From a virus, in IMG/VR virus record IMGVR_UViG_3300025108_000066, positions 1 through 53,970 of that record: a DNA stretch of 53,970 bases; one strand, given 5' to 3'. Under the pieces are notes generated by a model. The model worked only from the letters and a program-made list of their open reading frames with translations. It was not told the DNA's origin and ran no database searches. Position 1 is the stretch's first letter. Every line of letters begins with the position of its first letter. The translations under genes and the position numbers were made by a program. Positions 18,901 through 26,680 of this stretch are shown piece by piece.

Positions 18901-19718
18901 TTATCTTTTTCGTATTTCTTAGCTGCTTTTATTACAGCTTGTTTATAACGCTCTTTACCTAAAACACCAGATACTGCATAGCCTACAGCACTAAGCGGAT
19001 TTGCACCTGTTACTGCTCCTACGCCTCCACCTATCAGGGCAGCTGCTATGGATTCTAATAAGTTTGGACCTTGTTGTGCTAGGTTAGCTACGAACCAATC
19101 TATAGCATCATGCGATTCGTTTGCATCTCCGTCTTGTATGTAACCAGATTTTATCTTAGTAAATTCTCTTTGGAACGGCTCGTTCTTTTCTATCTCTCTG
19201 ATAGCTTCATCAACAAGACCTTGCCCATATTTTTCAGCTCCAAAGAATTGAGAGGCTCTACCATATAATAGTTTTAGATTACTACCACCTATGTCAAAGT
19301 TTTCTGCAGCTAGTCTTCCTGCTTGTGGATTTTTAATTCCTTTAATGTATGAACCAAATTCTTTAGGACCAACTCGTGTCCAGTCTCTTGCTATATCTAA
19401 AGAAGGTTTTAGTGGTCTGTCTCTAAGTTTTGCTACAGATTGTAATGCTGTCTTAGCGTCATCATCGTCAAACATCAAGCCGTTGACAAACATTTTTTTA
19501 GTGCTTGGGCTATAGAAAACTTGGGGAGTTTCATCAGGTGGCTCATAGCCAATAGCATCAGTTTGTGCTTGTAGACCTGCAAGAGTATTTAAATTACTTT
19601 GTGCTAACTCACCAGTGCTGGGTACATTGTCTATACTTTGAGAAACACTTTCGATACTTGGTATACTATCAGCAACACTCTCAATACTAGGGGTGTTTAA
19701 ACCTACACGTACTACCAT
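9906..19718 (-). CDS. Giant polyvalent/ejection protein with acetyltransferase-like and zincin-like domains
   Basis: 3,270 residues, 18% of the genome. It occupies the T7 gp16 / N4 virion-RNA-polymerase position at the end of the internal-protein operon, so it is probably packaged and ejected into the host. The N-terminal third has short hydrophobic Gly/Ala segments (near 220-260 and 470) and Thr- and Lys-rich linkers. Residues about 930-1050 look like a GNAT acetyltransferase domain. At 1854-1859 lies HETLGH, an HExxGH-type zincin motif seen in phage polyvalent proteins. The C-terminal region (about 2,550-3,050) resembles polyvalent-protein regions and has a strongly hydrophobic helix near 2,970. 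No T7-type RNA polymerase motif was recognised. AGAGG precedes the ATG. Confidence 0.85.
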   Translation of the reverse strand: MVVRVGLNTPSIESVADSIPSIESVSQSIDNVPSTGELAQSNLNTLAGLQAQTDAIGYEPPDETPQVFYSPSTKKMFVNGLMFDDDDAKTALQSVAKLRDRPLKPSLDIARDWTRVGPKEFGSYIKGIKNPQAGRLAAENFDIGGSNLKLLYGRASQFFGAEKYGQGLVDEAIREIEKNEPFQREFTKIKSGYIQDGDANESHDAIDWFVANLAQQGPNLLESIAAALIGGGVGAVTGANPLSAVGYAVSGVLGKERYKQAVIKAAKKYEKDKKSLTGGERKLIREASSLAGVASIKTPNIFIVDSKGVAKTLRGKPTKTQLDELVAKEGLLGGDGVRGRITQTARDQAIKGGTALGIGTSSYGIGLGDIYGEQREEGQDDRLSAALTAIPYAAMEMLPEFLLAARIFSVKPKKINKTLLEGTDQGGRTSRVLKGFGVGGTLEGTTEVAQESLILANTGQLKLDSPQVQNRLVNSFAAGFFVGGPIGAAANLLSKPSSDVLDRSNSRTEPNDPIDFTDEQPSREEKITGAKERRDALLRQQMKLPASAYSEDTKELEKETTKIVEEEGKKTLKEKGTRDFPIAVISDTKDLEKENTNLLNKLDKEVATTKTEDATKTVLQNPSLLTMSDAKFNSYSPAFPSGPNATEIGITSDDLYFEIKEIRQQNRKKEEETIANILKNNTKKEIKNVEQDLKKATTTTTTPKGKAKLTSADKLNTMLEEISTLDRTALSRYELKSSAKDKGKRRNIASYLAMDQGLTGRTNTEELSKLLAKKIQTKVKLEKDGKINTAQYRNVVADIEAIQRYLSLLVATTGTGVEKRGTEAGEEVAEDTTEINALRAQQQKILDRARAEQEAKKIKVEDYAGPFIVAKSLNSVFVNNVNETINSMAQGPGNIFSGITAQNMPSGVMQSAIEGAISLEYLKPSNKTSSASVVIRGDVQTQDKLSATLRMMAPIVLDAFKTGAVPNDSIVIEDDKGIPLAAAQYSIEDNAISVEMVGGVNSKAVEKIFKEIEKIRESQGKRYTVLESVAGAQKAFKRRGFKVAKKGDEFYSPLETNLFKDNQETETTPSEIVGGEIVGGKILYQLSESFNNRDVQAEIANAELRESFTPMPSGGVNFVQLEGTKEQHERFVQDAGGLIVSFGDDARKAMTQFQIEGDTQDANTKQETAEVVEGKQTRDSRTTTTRDKQETDADTTNIKGTKESVGEKKKGKAKLQVKGKEKSVRKADEKPVEKPADSTGQDKVSAVDKFLRQQKVDKLTRARAKPKDFKKKYKNTQEAWDDIKPLIPGSALIDTVPKPISDSISTAVKESTAIKTEEIRNMFLHMTEQDFKDVGVTPAVYTDMRIAQYEAAILDNDTKQDLLSELVDIGWLDKRSKDYGDITFNERAVTKARNFLNNYFGTTGFYTDNEAAVLDDVIYDRLTTELVEVGEATGLPGIQSGSELRIQEAIAWTKRRGRYQSIIDQRQKKKLPVLSGPAQPLETDQSALSKITIDTQPDYTAIQVHNLIKNQITEALGTTKITQPNRSVPKNKIENGFAKLSDEDKNYGINKEGDLLSDYFTDKGKLILYKTKSAEGMAIFKPITKKNLEQRKTRIETEEKDKAANLKKGEGLAFTNENVAELNEVLDSKLSEQERKEQADVIAFRKAQEAEVIAKDKLKKGEKKLIEYAIVEADNAEGYSVKTLAKAEADELTIEQTFMAGNMKEATAYKRKYLKDLEKLMEPVDPKGQEFLTKQDLSNKDIDNMLEGVDDNPDDTMFFRLDGSVIKNPVPILRVRAIVNKALGKLKLKPKATVVKDKAELESKFPELYERAVAGRQQGDFDTTNFAAFALGDEIVVFANNIKTEEQLKFIVAHETLGHFGLRAFVPDGKLNAVLEDLYNSEGHIKAVADIHIKNGMDKYIAIEEAMANAAATLDVSAIQRMWFAVKNFLNKIGIKFDDDLSRYILSQSRRNLRTGGGSYFNVKQLVSNMQDEYDRATQTRFYTEQVNTSLPASIFAMFGITANSTFGSFNNFKEVVKNKLGLDAPKAIGSALEYLQTLGNISNRSEGLRNIFNIFGMQAKKIKSLERTYETLTQFSTRPNIFNRKYEDDIVVTTTKDYNDLIDSKKSGTEPGTVGATEEELNQVSDLLSYAALFRAKQNGEDSTVAKAPSLRQEVGGGQAVNREAAKELGDMGLVSIEEFLEGIPYDISILQDDTGKLESRKFKPESISPRVYKMYSEIRAAINKSAVDVFESSLESTTFERQDAINNFLKAIGQDSNLTGARETFELIMEKYRQIRQVDATGDKQTNYTSEAKRKSALFIREVNRALFQPLKVEDWQDGNAGVGVKENYRFEDWNDEFKTPEPGAQPIFRFPNDNEYRRIIQGLSELNAIFKKGKEGEAEANTITNTIKSLFALEEATKQIEFNSKRTLMTGYVQFVRRGKYQVETIAFDKDRNRIKLDQQYKNAMPYFQAETEQDAREIQKQVNETFGKNPFVVRDKSGQEIEVTLEASRSVARTASLMSLDQNLSAFLRIADDLQINISVNDRDKIIKGLTDTGSAARQKLPRVGKAGWNKEVVRNQAMFLRAQSHLAGKTYFEHKLNTVLASEDQWLGDRNKLNKLKETLDRVEKFGNEQEKQVARANYDAYANMYRYSAGTTENTADEFTIYEMTGPLANIRTPKQVKPEGRGEDYKQQAKDILGYYASGENIVDSTEDILENSKTGQNLKVLAVSSQLGGSVATAIINSMSMVTHSIPYLATYNPKTGYGGGFGMSASAYHMQKAARQMSDGVRTRLGLTEAGAEQSLANLDWMNKVAGFDPETGEYTADPELAEQLQIQYNISPDEAQAVHRATSDGVLQAAQYNALVGTARGGLTNTTSGMLKKWMSLFSYTEQLNRRATFLAAYRLQKEKLIAANAKEFNVKNITPERIAELNKEIEGEAAKFAEVAVNTSQGEYSMFNRPKISRGPLLNSLMMYKQFVMISIELMKNLGRNERIYFLMLLFFLSGMKGLPFGEDIMDLIDTLVQMFGIKIGTVEKELTMFIDEVAPGTSPLVMRGVLDKVTGATMSTRLGFGDLIPLTGMAKAGSSFEQEVTNFLGPVYAAGEQAVAAVTLFGNYTAGKVGLKADTTRFVDVLRSQPYGGIRAIADAYTYYDDGVITNKQGKVLDKDVHFKEIFFRALNFYPASASYQNDIIRMTKQTGDYVKSIKIKFSEAYVKARISGDRAEMRRIEKDVRAHNRTHRNSEFYLSDWKASANRMYDAWKLPAAERFKKFATKKSRPDIDKLIQAYDM

Positions 19719-19730
19719 TATAAACCTCTA

Positions 19731-21464
19731 CTATTGTAAACTATTCTCGTAATCTGAAACGTTTAAACCACCAATGCCTAGTCCTGACCCTAGTTCTCCT
19801 ACATTTATATCCCTTACATATGGCATTTCAACTTCTTCACCAGCTTGGTTTTCAACTATTTTTGTATCAATAATACCTATGGCTCCATCTTTTTGAACTA
19901 TAGTTCCATTCTCTGTTTTAGTAATTGTAAACCCTGCTTTTCTTAGTTCATTTATACCTTTTAGTGTTTCTACTGCTATAGCTTGATTGTAGTCTGATAT
20001 AGATTTAGATAGTTGCTCTTTAATTTTTAGCTCAGTTTCAAATATTTTGTTTCTATCTGAGATTGCTATTTCTTTTAATTTTTTCTTATACTCTTGGTCA
20101 AATACAGGTTGGAAGTCACGTTTTATTGTAGCAGCATCCATTACTGTTGTTTGATTACCTTGCCTAACGTCAAACTTATTATCGTCTCGAGGTATAATTT
20201 GTACATTAACACCTAGACTATTCGATAGCGTAGCACTTAATCTTCTTGTGTCTCCTCTGTCTATATCGTTTAATCCTTGCATACCTTGTGCTAGAACTAT
20301 ACCGCTATCAAGTGCAGACAGTTGAGCTCTATACCCTTCAAATTTTGCTCTGTTACCTTCAGACTTAGCTATGTTAGCCAGTCTTACAATATCGTTTCTT
20401 TTTTGTATAGCTGCTTGCACAGCACTTCCAGCTCCACTAAGTGTTACATTCTCAAAAGTTTTAGTTATTTTTGATGGGTCAGTAGTATTTTTTATTCCTT
20501 GTATCTCAGCTACAAGTTTAGGCATTTGCATGTAACTACCATCAGACTGTCTTACATTTATCATTTCATCAGTAACAGACATTCGTAACTCGTTTCTAAG
20601 TTTTTCCAACTCAGCTTTTTTAACTGGTCCTTCAGGCATAGCTTTAATTTTATTTAAAGTATCTCTTTGTCTTCTTACATCTATCTTATTAGCTACTGTT
20701 TTTTTAGCCTTGTCCCTTTCATCGTTGTCTGTAATTTTACTAACTCTGTCTAATTCTTCTCGCTCATCTTTGGTAAAATCTAATGTTGCAGCAAACTCTT
20801 CTTGTTGCCTCTTTCTTATTCTTGATTGCATTACATCTGCTGTGGCACCAGGTTTCATGTTAGGTAATCCAAATTCTATGTATCTATCGACATCATCTAT
20901 ACCCTCTACAAAACCTTCATCTGCCAGTTTTTCAGCTATAGCTTTTTTTGTTTGGTATTCATCAACTTCATTTTGACCTGTACTAAAACCAAGGAAACGA
21001 CCAAATGCTCCTATCCCACTTATTGGCTCACCATATTTATTAAGTAGATAATCTTTACCCTCACTGCCTAAAGAATTATCTATAGCTCTTCCTAATGATG
21101 CGTTGTTTATATTAGGTGCAAGCCCAGTAGGTCTTGCGTTTTTAAATCTTTCATCAACTTGATTTGTATAATAATTATAATTAGTTTGCATAGCACCAGC
21201 ACCTGCTTTTGGAGCCGCATTTGGGTCTATCCTTGTATTAGACTCTGCAAGTCCTGTAGGTGTGCCGTAACTACCGTCAGCATTTTTCCTAATCATCTGA
21301 CGTGTGTCTGGTTGAGCTCCTAATTTTAAACCTGTAAAGTCTGATGTTAAGTCAGGAGTAAACTCTTGAAAATCACTTCTTGCTTGATTGACACGCTGTA
21401 TATCCCTAAGTTCGTTAGCTGATTTTACAGCTTCCATATATTTTTTTGGGTCTAGTATTGGCAT
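19731..21464 (-). CDS. Internal virion (ejection) protein, gp15-like by position
   Basis: 577 residues, highly charged and mostly helical (long Lys/Glu/Asp/Arg runs, coiled-coil prone around residues 225-300 and 440-500). No catalytic motif is seen. It lies between a hydrophobic Gly/Ala-rich protein and the giant protein, which is the gp14-gp15-gp16 order of T7-like phages, where these proteins build the ejectosome across the cell envelope. The role is inferred from order, size and composition. Confidence 0.72.
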   Translation of the reverse strand: MPILDPKKYMEAVKSANELRDIQRVNQARSDFQEFTPDLTSDFTGLKLGAQPDTRQMIRKNADGSYGTPTGLAESNTRIDPNAAPKAGAGAMQTNYNYYTNQVDERFKNARPTGLAPNINNASLGRAIDNSLGSEGKDYLLNKYGEPISGIGAFGRFLGFSTGQNEVDEYQTKKAIAEKLADEGFVEGIDDVDRYIEFGLPNMKPGATADVMQSRIRKRQQEEFAATLDFTKDEREELDRVSKITDNDERDKAKKTVANKIDVRRQRDTLNKIKAMPEGPVKKAELEKLRNELRMSVTDEMINVRQSDGSYMQMPKLVAEIQGIKNTTDPSKITKTFENVTLSGAGSAVQAAIQKRNDIVRLANIAKSEGNRAKFEGYRAQLSALDSGIVLAQGMQGLNDIDRGDTRRLSATLSNSLGVNVQIIPRDDNKFDVRQGNQTTVMDAATIKRDFQPVFDQEYKKKLKEIAISDRNKIFETELKIKEQLSKSISDYNQAIAVETLKGINELRKAGFTITKTENGTIVQKDGAIGIIDTKIVENQAGEEVEMPYVRDINVGELGSGLGIGGLNVSDYENSLQ

Positions 21465-21467
21465 TGT

Positions 21468-22745
21468 TTATCCTGCATACATTGTTCCAATTTCATTTCC
21501 ACCTGAATCATAAATTCCTTTTTTTCTTTTTTCGTCTTTTTTAGTGTTGCCTTCTTTAGTATTTAAACCAGCGAACATCATCTGGTAGCTTTCTCTTTGT
21601 TTATCAGCTGCTTCTCTTTGTCCTTTGTATGCATCTTGCAGTCCTGCTAGACCTTGAGCATAACTAGCTGTCTGACCAGCAGTAGGCATGTTGCTTTGTG
21701 CTGCTGATATAAATCTATTTTTAGTATCTAAACCTGTTGCAAACCCTGTATCATATGCAGATGCGGACAATCTGTTAGCATCTAGACCAAATCTTCTTGT
21801 ATCAGCATTAGTAAAACTCATATTGTCAAGTGCTGCTTTTTCTTCTGCTCCTCTTATTGTTCTAGCCGACCGAATCTTAGATTTGTTTTCTTCTTGTTGA
21901 GCGAAGTATGTAGGGTCAATTTGTTTTGCTTGAACCATGAATTCTTTTGAAACATCAATCGCTAGGTTATATGCGTCTAAGTCTCTGTCTTTTAACGCTA
22001 TTAATTCTGCTTTACGTTCATCAATTAATGCTTGTTCTTCTGGTGATAACTGAGCTAGTGTGCCTTCAGGAACTAGAAGTTCACCTGCTAAACTACTTGC
22101 TGCTTGCATAGTAATGTTAGCAAGGTTTTCAGGAGATTTTAATTTATTAACTACTTTTTCACTAGTTTGTCTTAATGTTTCCATTAATGATACTGGTGTT
22201 TTTGCAACAGCACTTCCAAAGTCTGCTGTTTGTGCTGCTAACATTTCACCTTGTTCCAATCCTATTCCAGTAGTCGCTTCACCAAATCCACCTGTATATG
22301 TTTGTGGACCTCCAGCTGTTGCAGTTGCTCCGCCGCCTGCTCCGCCGCCTGCTCCGCCGCCTGCTCCGCCTGCGGCTGTTTCTGCTCCTGTTCCTGACAT
22401 ATATCCACCGATACCACCAGTAATAGCACCTGTTATAGCCCCAGCTGAAAACGGTGCTCCCGCTATCGTAGCCGCAACGCCACCCAAAGCTGCACCTGTA
22501 ATCGCACTAGAAACAACGCCACCTATGGTAGTATTCATTGCCGCACTAATAGCTGCTCCAAGAACACCTGAAGCTTGAACTGCAGTTGCAATGGCTGGAG
22601 CTGCAAAAGGTACTGCTACCGCTGCTACTACTCCAATAACTCTACCTACACTTCCACCGTGCATTGTAGGGTCTACAGGTAATATAACGTCAGGGTTGTT
22701 TTCTCTAACTTGTACAACTAGTGGGTTTATAATCATAGTGTTCAT
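21468..22745 (-). CDS. Internal virion protein, gp14-like (membrane-active, Gly/Ala-rich)
   Basis: 425 residues. Residues about 30-125 are a long Ala/Gly/Val-rich hydrophobic stretch able to insert in membrane, followed by a Gly-Ala repeat coded by a 12-bp tandem repeat. The C-terminal half is a charged helical region (EEQALIDERKAELIALKDR and further). This resembles T7 gp14-type proteins that form the outer-membrane part of the ejection channel. The start overlaps the upstream acetyltransferase-like gene by four bases. Confidence 0.7.
   Translation of the reverse strand: MNTMIINPLVVQVRENNPDVILPVDPTMHGGSVGRVIGVVAAVAVPFAAPAIATAVQASGVLGAAISAAMNTTIGGVVSSAITGAALGGVAATIAGAPFSAGAITGAITGGIGGYMSGTGAETAAGGAGGGAGGGAGGGATATAGGPQTYTGGFGEATTGIGLEQGEMLAAQTADFGSAVAKTPVSLMETLRQTSEKVVNKLKSPENLANITMQAASSLAGELLVPEGTLAQLSPEEQALIDERKAELIALKDRDLDAYNLAIDVSKEFMVQAKQIDPTYFAQQEENKSKIRSARTIRGAEEKAALDNMSFTNADTRRFGLDANRLSASAYDTGFATGLDTKNRFISAAQSNMPTAGQTASYAQGLAGLQDAYKGQREAADKQRESYQMMFAGLNTKEGNTKKDEKRKKGIYDSGGNEIGTMYAG
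22327..22370. repeat. 12-bp tandem repeat coding a Gly-Ala linker
   Basis: The plus-strand unit GCTCCGCCGCCT occurs three times in a row, plus a partial fourth copy. It encodes repeated AGGG in the leftward internal virion protein. It is a GC-rich island in an AT-rich genome and a likely site of copy-number slippage. Confidence 0.85.
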
Positions 22746-23206
22746 AATTCTTGTCTCATTTTAATATACTGTTGCTTAAATCCTACATCACCTAAAATTC
22801 TTTCCATTGCAGGAGACACTAAGCATTCCATTTTAGTTACTCCACATATACGAGCCCACCCACAAACGTGCTCCCAGAAAGAACCAATCATATTTTTTAA
22901 ATCTCTACCACCTAATGCTACGACATTCATAGCTGTAAACCTTGGGTAGTATACTAATTCTAATACCAAAACTAACTTTACATCTGGTACCTCTGGTATG
23001 TCATCTTTGACTGCTATAATGTATACCTCACCTTTTAAAGCACGAGTGTATATATCTTCGACTTCCATTTCGCCACGCATTTGTTTATCAATACATTTTT
23101 TTAATAGTGGCACACATTGACCCCAGTATTTATCTATAAGTTCTTTCGTGGAAAGGAGTTGTGGTGTGTATGTCGAATTACTAGTATTTTTTAGCTCATG
23201 TAACAT
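22742..23206 (-). CDS. GNAT-like protein, gp13 position
   Basis: 154 residues from the preferred ATG (23,206), which has GAGG about nine bases upstream; an upstream in-frame ATG at 23,221 lacks a ribosome site. The sequence has the order expected of a GNAT fold: beta strands VYIIAVKD and VKLVLVLELVYY, a helix, then CLVSPAMERILGDVGFKQ, where a C-terminal motif ends in GF. It sits just before the gp14-like gene, like T7 gp13. It is probably a virion-assembly protein; enzymatic activity is uncertain. Confidence 0.6.
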   Translation of the reverse strand: MLHELKNTSNSTYTPQLLSTKELIDKYWGQCVPLLKKCIDKQMRGEMEVEDIYTRALKGEVYIIAVKDDIPEVPDVKLVLVLELVYYPRFTAMNVVALGGRDLKNMIGSFWEHVCGWARICGVTKMECLVSPAMERILGDVGFKQQYIKMRQEL

Positions 23207-23939
23207 CTGGTTTATCCTCATAGTTAGCTAGCATCTTATCAAAAAATTCTGTGCCTTTAGCCATAACAACTTTCTTAGGTATGACATACTCTCCACCTTC
23301 CATCTCAGCGTTATCGACACCAGCTACTTTAACTGGTATACCACCGTCGCTATGTGCTGGTCCTTTAAGCACACCGCCATCTTGCATATCCTGTACAGGT
23401 GCTGGTTGCCCTGATTGTAAAGGTGGACGGTCTGTAAATTCTATATCTGTAGCCATAGCTTTAGCCGCCAAAAGTAAAGCAATTACTATAGCTTCATCAT
23501 ATTGTACTGGCAATTCACTTTCTGTAGCTAGACCTTTTTGTATAACAAACTGTCTAACCTGTGGATACATAGCTGGATTTTGTGCAACTGTCTTAGCAAG
23601 TTCTATAGCCATGTTTAAATCTTCCATGTTTAGCTCACCTGATTTTAATCCTGCTTCTATACCTGCTCTAATTCGTGCAATCATCTCAGGGCTTTGTGCG
23701 GCAGATTGATTAATCTGCATATCTATCATCTGAGCACCCATAGGTTGTCCTTGTTGAGGTTGCATAGAAACTCCAGCTGGTGCAACCATACCTCCTTCTT
23801 GATATGATTGAACTGGAGAGTTCATAGATTGTTCTGTAGGACTCATATCTAATAGAGCCTGAATCTGGGGTGGCAAATCTAATGATGGGTCTGAAGCCAT
23901 ACCTACTGCCCCTAACTTTACATTTATGTCTTTTTCCAT
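23196..23939 (-). CDS. Virion-associated hypothetical protein, 247 aa
   Basis: The N-terminal part is Met/Gln/Pro-rich and low in complexity (residues about 20-80). The middle is helical, and the C-terminal part contains a compact motif (GPAHSDGGIPVKVAG then MEGGEYVIPKK). I have seen this type of motif in structural-module proteins of marine phages, but the function is unknown. It overlaps the gene after it by 11 bases and the gene before it by one base, so it is clearly in the tail/ejection operon. Confidence 0.68.
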   Translation of the reverse strand: MEKDINVKLGAVGMASDPSLDLPPQIQALLDMSPTEQSMNSPVQSYQEGGMVAPAGVSMQPQQGQPMGAQMIDMQINQSAAQSPEMIARIRAGIEAGLKSGELNMEDLNMAIELAKTVAQNPAMYPQVRQFVIQKGLATESELPVQYDEAIVIALLLAAKAMATDIEFTDRPPLQSGQPAPVQDMQDGGVLKGPAHSDGGIPVKVAGVDNAEMEGGEYVIPKKVVMAKGTEFFDKMLANYEDKPDVT

Positions 23940-24298
23940 TATGTTGTCCCCTTTATTTGTAATATTAAAGCATTTAATGATGCTCTTGTCGATTTTAAAT
24001 CGTTAGCTAATGTTTGTACATCTAACAATAGTTTACCATAATCTTCTAAGCTGACAACATCTTGACCACTTATTGTAAACCCAACTCCTTTTGCTGACAG
24101 TTGTTGCATATTCTGAATAGGTAAACTTAAAACCGTTATTTGACCTTGTGTAACTGATTTACTAATTCTATCTGCTTCATCTCTGAGTCCTGTAAGCAAC
24201 TCAACATTTTCTTTTATATTCTCTATTAGAACAGTTAACTGCTGATTTAAATCAGTATTAGTAGGTACAGCTGGCACGGATACAAATCTATTACTCAT
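23939..24298 (-). CDS. Hypothetical coiled-coil protein, 119 aa
   Basis: Small helical protein with two coiled-coil-like segments (residues about 18-50, and about 80-112) separated by a beta-like segment. No family is recognised. Its ATG overlaps the stop of the 794-residue tail protein (ATGA). It may be a tail-assembly or structural component by context. Confidence 0.68.
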   Translation of the reverse strand: MSNRFVSVPAVPTNTDLNQQLTVLIENIKENVELLTGLRDEADRISKSVTQGQITVLSLPIQNMQQLSAKGVGFTISGQDVVSLEDYGKLLLDVQTLANDLKSTRASLNALILQIKGTT

Positions 24299-26679
24299 AT
24301 ACTTTTCAACCCGATTGGTGTCTCACCTAAATGTATAGCTTTAACTCTAGCTGAACCTGATACAGATACTTCAAACGTGTCTGAACGATAACCAGAAGGT
24401 AATCTAAATATATCATCTGATGACACACTTCCTTGAAACATTAAATCTTTATCCACAAATAATTTAAACACAACAGGTAAGGCTCCTGATAAACCTTTTA
24501 AAGTTCGTGTCTGACTATCTCCGTTTACAGGAAAAGCGTTAAGAGTTCCTATATTCTCTACCCTGTTGCTATTACTATCTGTGTAATCTGTAGGTCCATT
24601 TAAACAACCTAGTTGTTGACTTGCTGCCCACACTGCTGCATTAAACGTAGGAACAGTATTATTAAACGCTGTTTCATTTACATTCTCGTCAGTTATAGAT
24701 GTATACTCTGCTATTACTCTAGCAGCACCTATGTTTAAATAGTCTGAAGTACGAATAGTTTTTGATTTCCACTCCATAGGAGCTAGCACTTGATTTTTAT
24801 TGTCCCACTCGAATATATCTCCAGTGGTATCTGAAGTGTAATACGTAATACCAGTTATAGAATCGCTATACGCTGCAGTAAACTTATAATTAATTTTTAC
24901 AAAAGTTCCACCTTGGTCATTATCTAACTGGAAAGTAAACGACCCTGTGCTATGTGACCCAAAATACTTATCATTAAAGTAGTGTCCTACTAAAGTAGTA
25001 GGGTCTAAATAATCTCCCCATGTATCCCAGTCATGTATTAAAATTGTATTAAGGCTTATTCCACTGCCTCCTCGCCATGCTGCTAATCCTCCATGTGTTG
25101 CCCACATTACACCTTGCTTTCCAATATTTACTATAGATTTTTTTGCTAGGCAAGGATACTCAGCGTCAATACGAGTTACTGACATAGACTCTGGACTGTT
25201 ACCTGATATGTTGTATGGATACGACTCTGTTAAAGCTAGTATATATCCACCATTTACTGCTATACCGACAATGTTAGAGTCTAAAGTTAGCCTGAATCTT
25301 TCAGGCCATGCATGTGGTTTATCAGGAAATGATATACATAGTTGGTTATCAAAAAATCCTACTAGCATATTTCTATGGTAGTTTGTTATGCCTTTCATAG
25401 TAGCTTTTGGTTTGTCATAATTCTCAGAAGGTACAATAGTGCTTAGTCCTGATACTGCAAAGTCATCAATAAAGTTATAATTACTGTCTCCCCAATATCT
25501 AGCAGTGTCTGACAATGACTCAGCAACGTCGTGACACAAAACACCGTTTGCATCTGCTGTAGTAGAGACATCACTACCACTATCAGCATAGGTAAATGAA
25601 TAGCTGTTAACAACACTAACAACAATACCATCTGTAACATTAAACCCACCACTATCTATGGTAGAACTTTTTATCTTAAACCTATTACCCACAATCATAT
25701 TATGTGGTTGAGATAGTATTACAGTAGCTACATTACTAGCTCTAGAAAAACTTACTGTAGAAGTAGGAAACCATAAAGTGTCAAGTAAAAAGAAGTCGGT
25801 AGCTGCTGCTGATGAAACACTACGATATAAATTTACACCCCGTACAAAATTATTTCCAGAAGGTTTTGCAGTAGGTAAATTTGTTATAGTAACTGTCTGC
25901 CCTTCTTTTATATAAACTTCATTTGAAACCTCAGAAGGTATTGACTCTTCACCCCATGGTGTAAGATGCGTGTATATATAAGTTCTAACTTGCGTACTAC
26001 CAGCCATATCAGCACGTCCAGTTGTGTTAGCTGTTTTTGATATTGTGTCGCCTGGATTAAAGTATTGAAAATCTGTTGCATTAACAACTGTTATTTGCAC
26101 ATTTGTAGAGTTAAATGATTTAGCTTCATCTGAAGTTCCAAAATCACGAACTGTTACTATATTGCCTGTGCGTAAATTGTGATTACCAGACCCATAAAAA
26201 GTAGCTGTGTTACCAGAATCTCGTTCGTAGTGCGTAGAACTTACTACAGAAAAAGATGTTGCTGTAGCTGTAACTGTGGTTGCTGGTAAATCTAATCCTA
26301 AATCATAGTAGCCATTTGATGCTGGATATGGTTCTGAACCTGTTGTGGCTAAATCATAATTAGAAACTTTTGGTACCCCATCTCCTGTAAAATAAAATCG
26401 TTGTTCATCATCAGATGAATCTGAAGCTGTAACTATATCAACATCTGAAGTCCAACTAAGCCATACTAATGCATCAGTACTCGGGTCTTTTAGGGCATAT
26501 ATAGTTTCTGCAGCTACTGCTCTTTCAGTATTATCTACCACAACAGGTTGTCTATAAGGTATAAGGTCTCCAGAATATAGTTTTACATTAACTGCATCTT
26601 GTGCAAAACCATCTGGCAACAAGTCTGAGGATGTCTTAGGGGATGCCCCTTTAAAATTTTGTATCTTAATTGATGCCAT
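24295..26679 (-). CDS. Tail nozzle/stabilisation protein candidate (T7 gp12-like in size and place)
   Basis: 794 residues, beta-rich, Thr/Ser/Asn/Asp-rich. The start IKIQNFKGASPK and the sequence DAVNVKLYSGDLIPYRQP, followed by repeated beta-propeller-like segments, are typical of the long tail proteins of marine podoviruses that correspond to T7 gp12 (nozzle) or P22 gp10. It lies between the lysis genes and ejection proteins, a usual podovirus order. The assignment rests on composition, length and context rather than a single motif. Confidence 0.72.
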   Translation of the reverse strand: MASIKIQNFKGASPKTSSDLLPDGFAQDAVNVKLYSGDLIPYRQPVVVDNTERAVAAETIYALKDPSTDALVWLSWTSDVDIVTASDSSDDEQRFYFTGDGVPKVSNYDLATTGSEPYPASNGYYDLGLDLPATTVTATATSFSVVSSTHYERDSGNTATFYGSGNHNLRTGNIVTVRDFGTSDEAKSFNSTNVQITVVNATDFQYFNPGDTISKTANTTGRADMAGSTQVRTYIYTHLTPWGEESIPSEVSNEVYIKEGQTVTITNLPTAKPSGNNFVRGVNLYRSVSSAAATDFFLLDTLWFPTSTVSFSRASNVATVILSQPHNMIVGNRFKIKSSTIDSGGFNVTDGIVVSVVNSYSFTYADSGSDVSTTADANGVLCHDVAESLSDTARYWGDSNYNFIDDFAVSGLSTIVPSENYDKPKATMKGITNYHRNMLVGFFDNQLCISFPDKPHAWPERFRLTLDSNIVGIAVNGGYILALTESYPYNISGNSPESMSVTRIDAEYPCLAKKSIVNIGKQGVMWATHGGLAAWRGGSGISLNTILIHDWDTWGDYLDPTTLVGHYFNDKYFGSHSTGSFTFQLDNDQGGTFVKINYKFTAAYSDSITGITYYTSDTTGDIFEWDNKNQVLAPMEWKSKTIRTSDYLNIGAARVIAEYTSITDENVNETAFNNTVPTFNAAVWAASQQLGCLNGPTDYTDSNSNRVENIGTLNAFPVNGDSQTRTLKGLSGALPVVFKLFVDKDLMFQGSVSSDDIFRLPSGYRSDTFEVSVSGSARVKAIHLGETPIGLKSI

Positions 26680-26680
26680 T

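Noticed and set aside
22060-22578. 172-codon Pro/Ala-rich plus-strand frame
   Set aside because: It is the mirror of the Gly/Ala-rich internal virion gene and has no start context.
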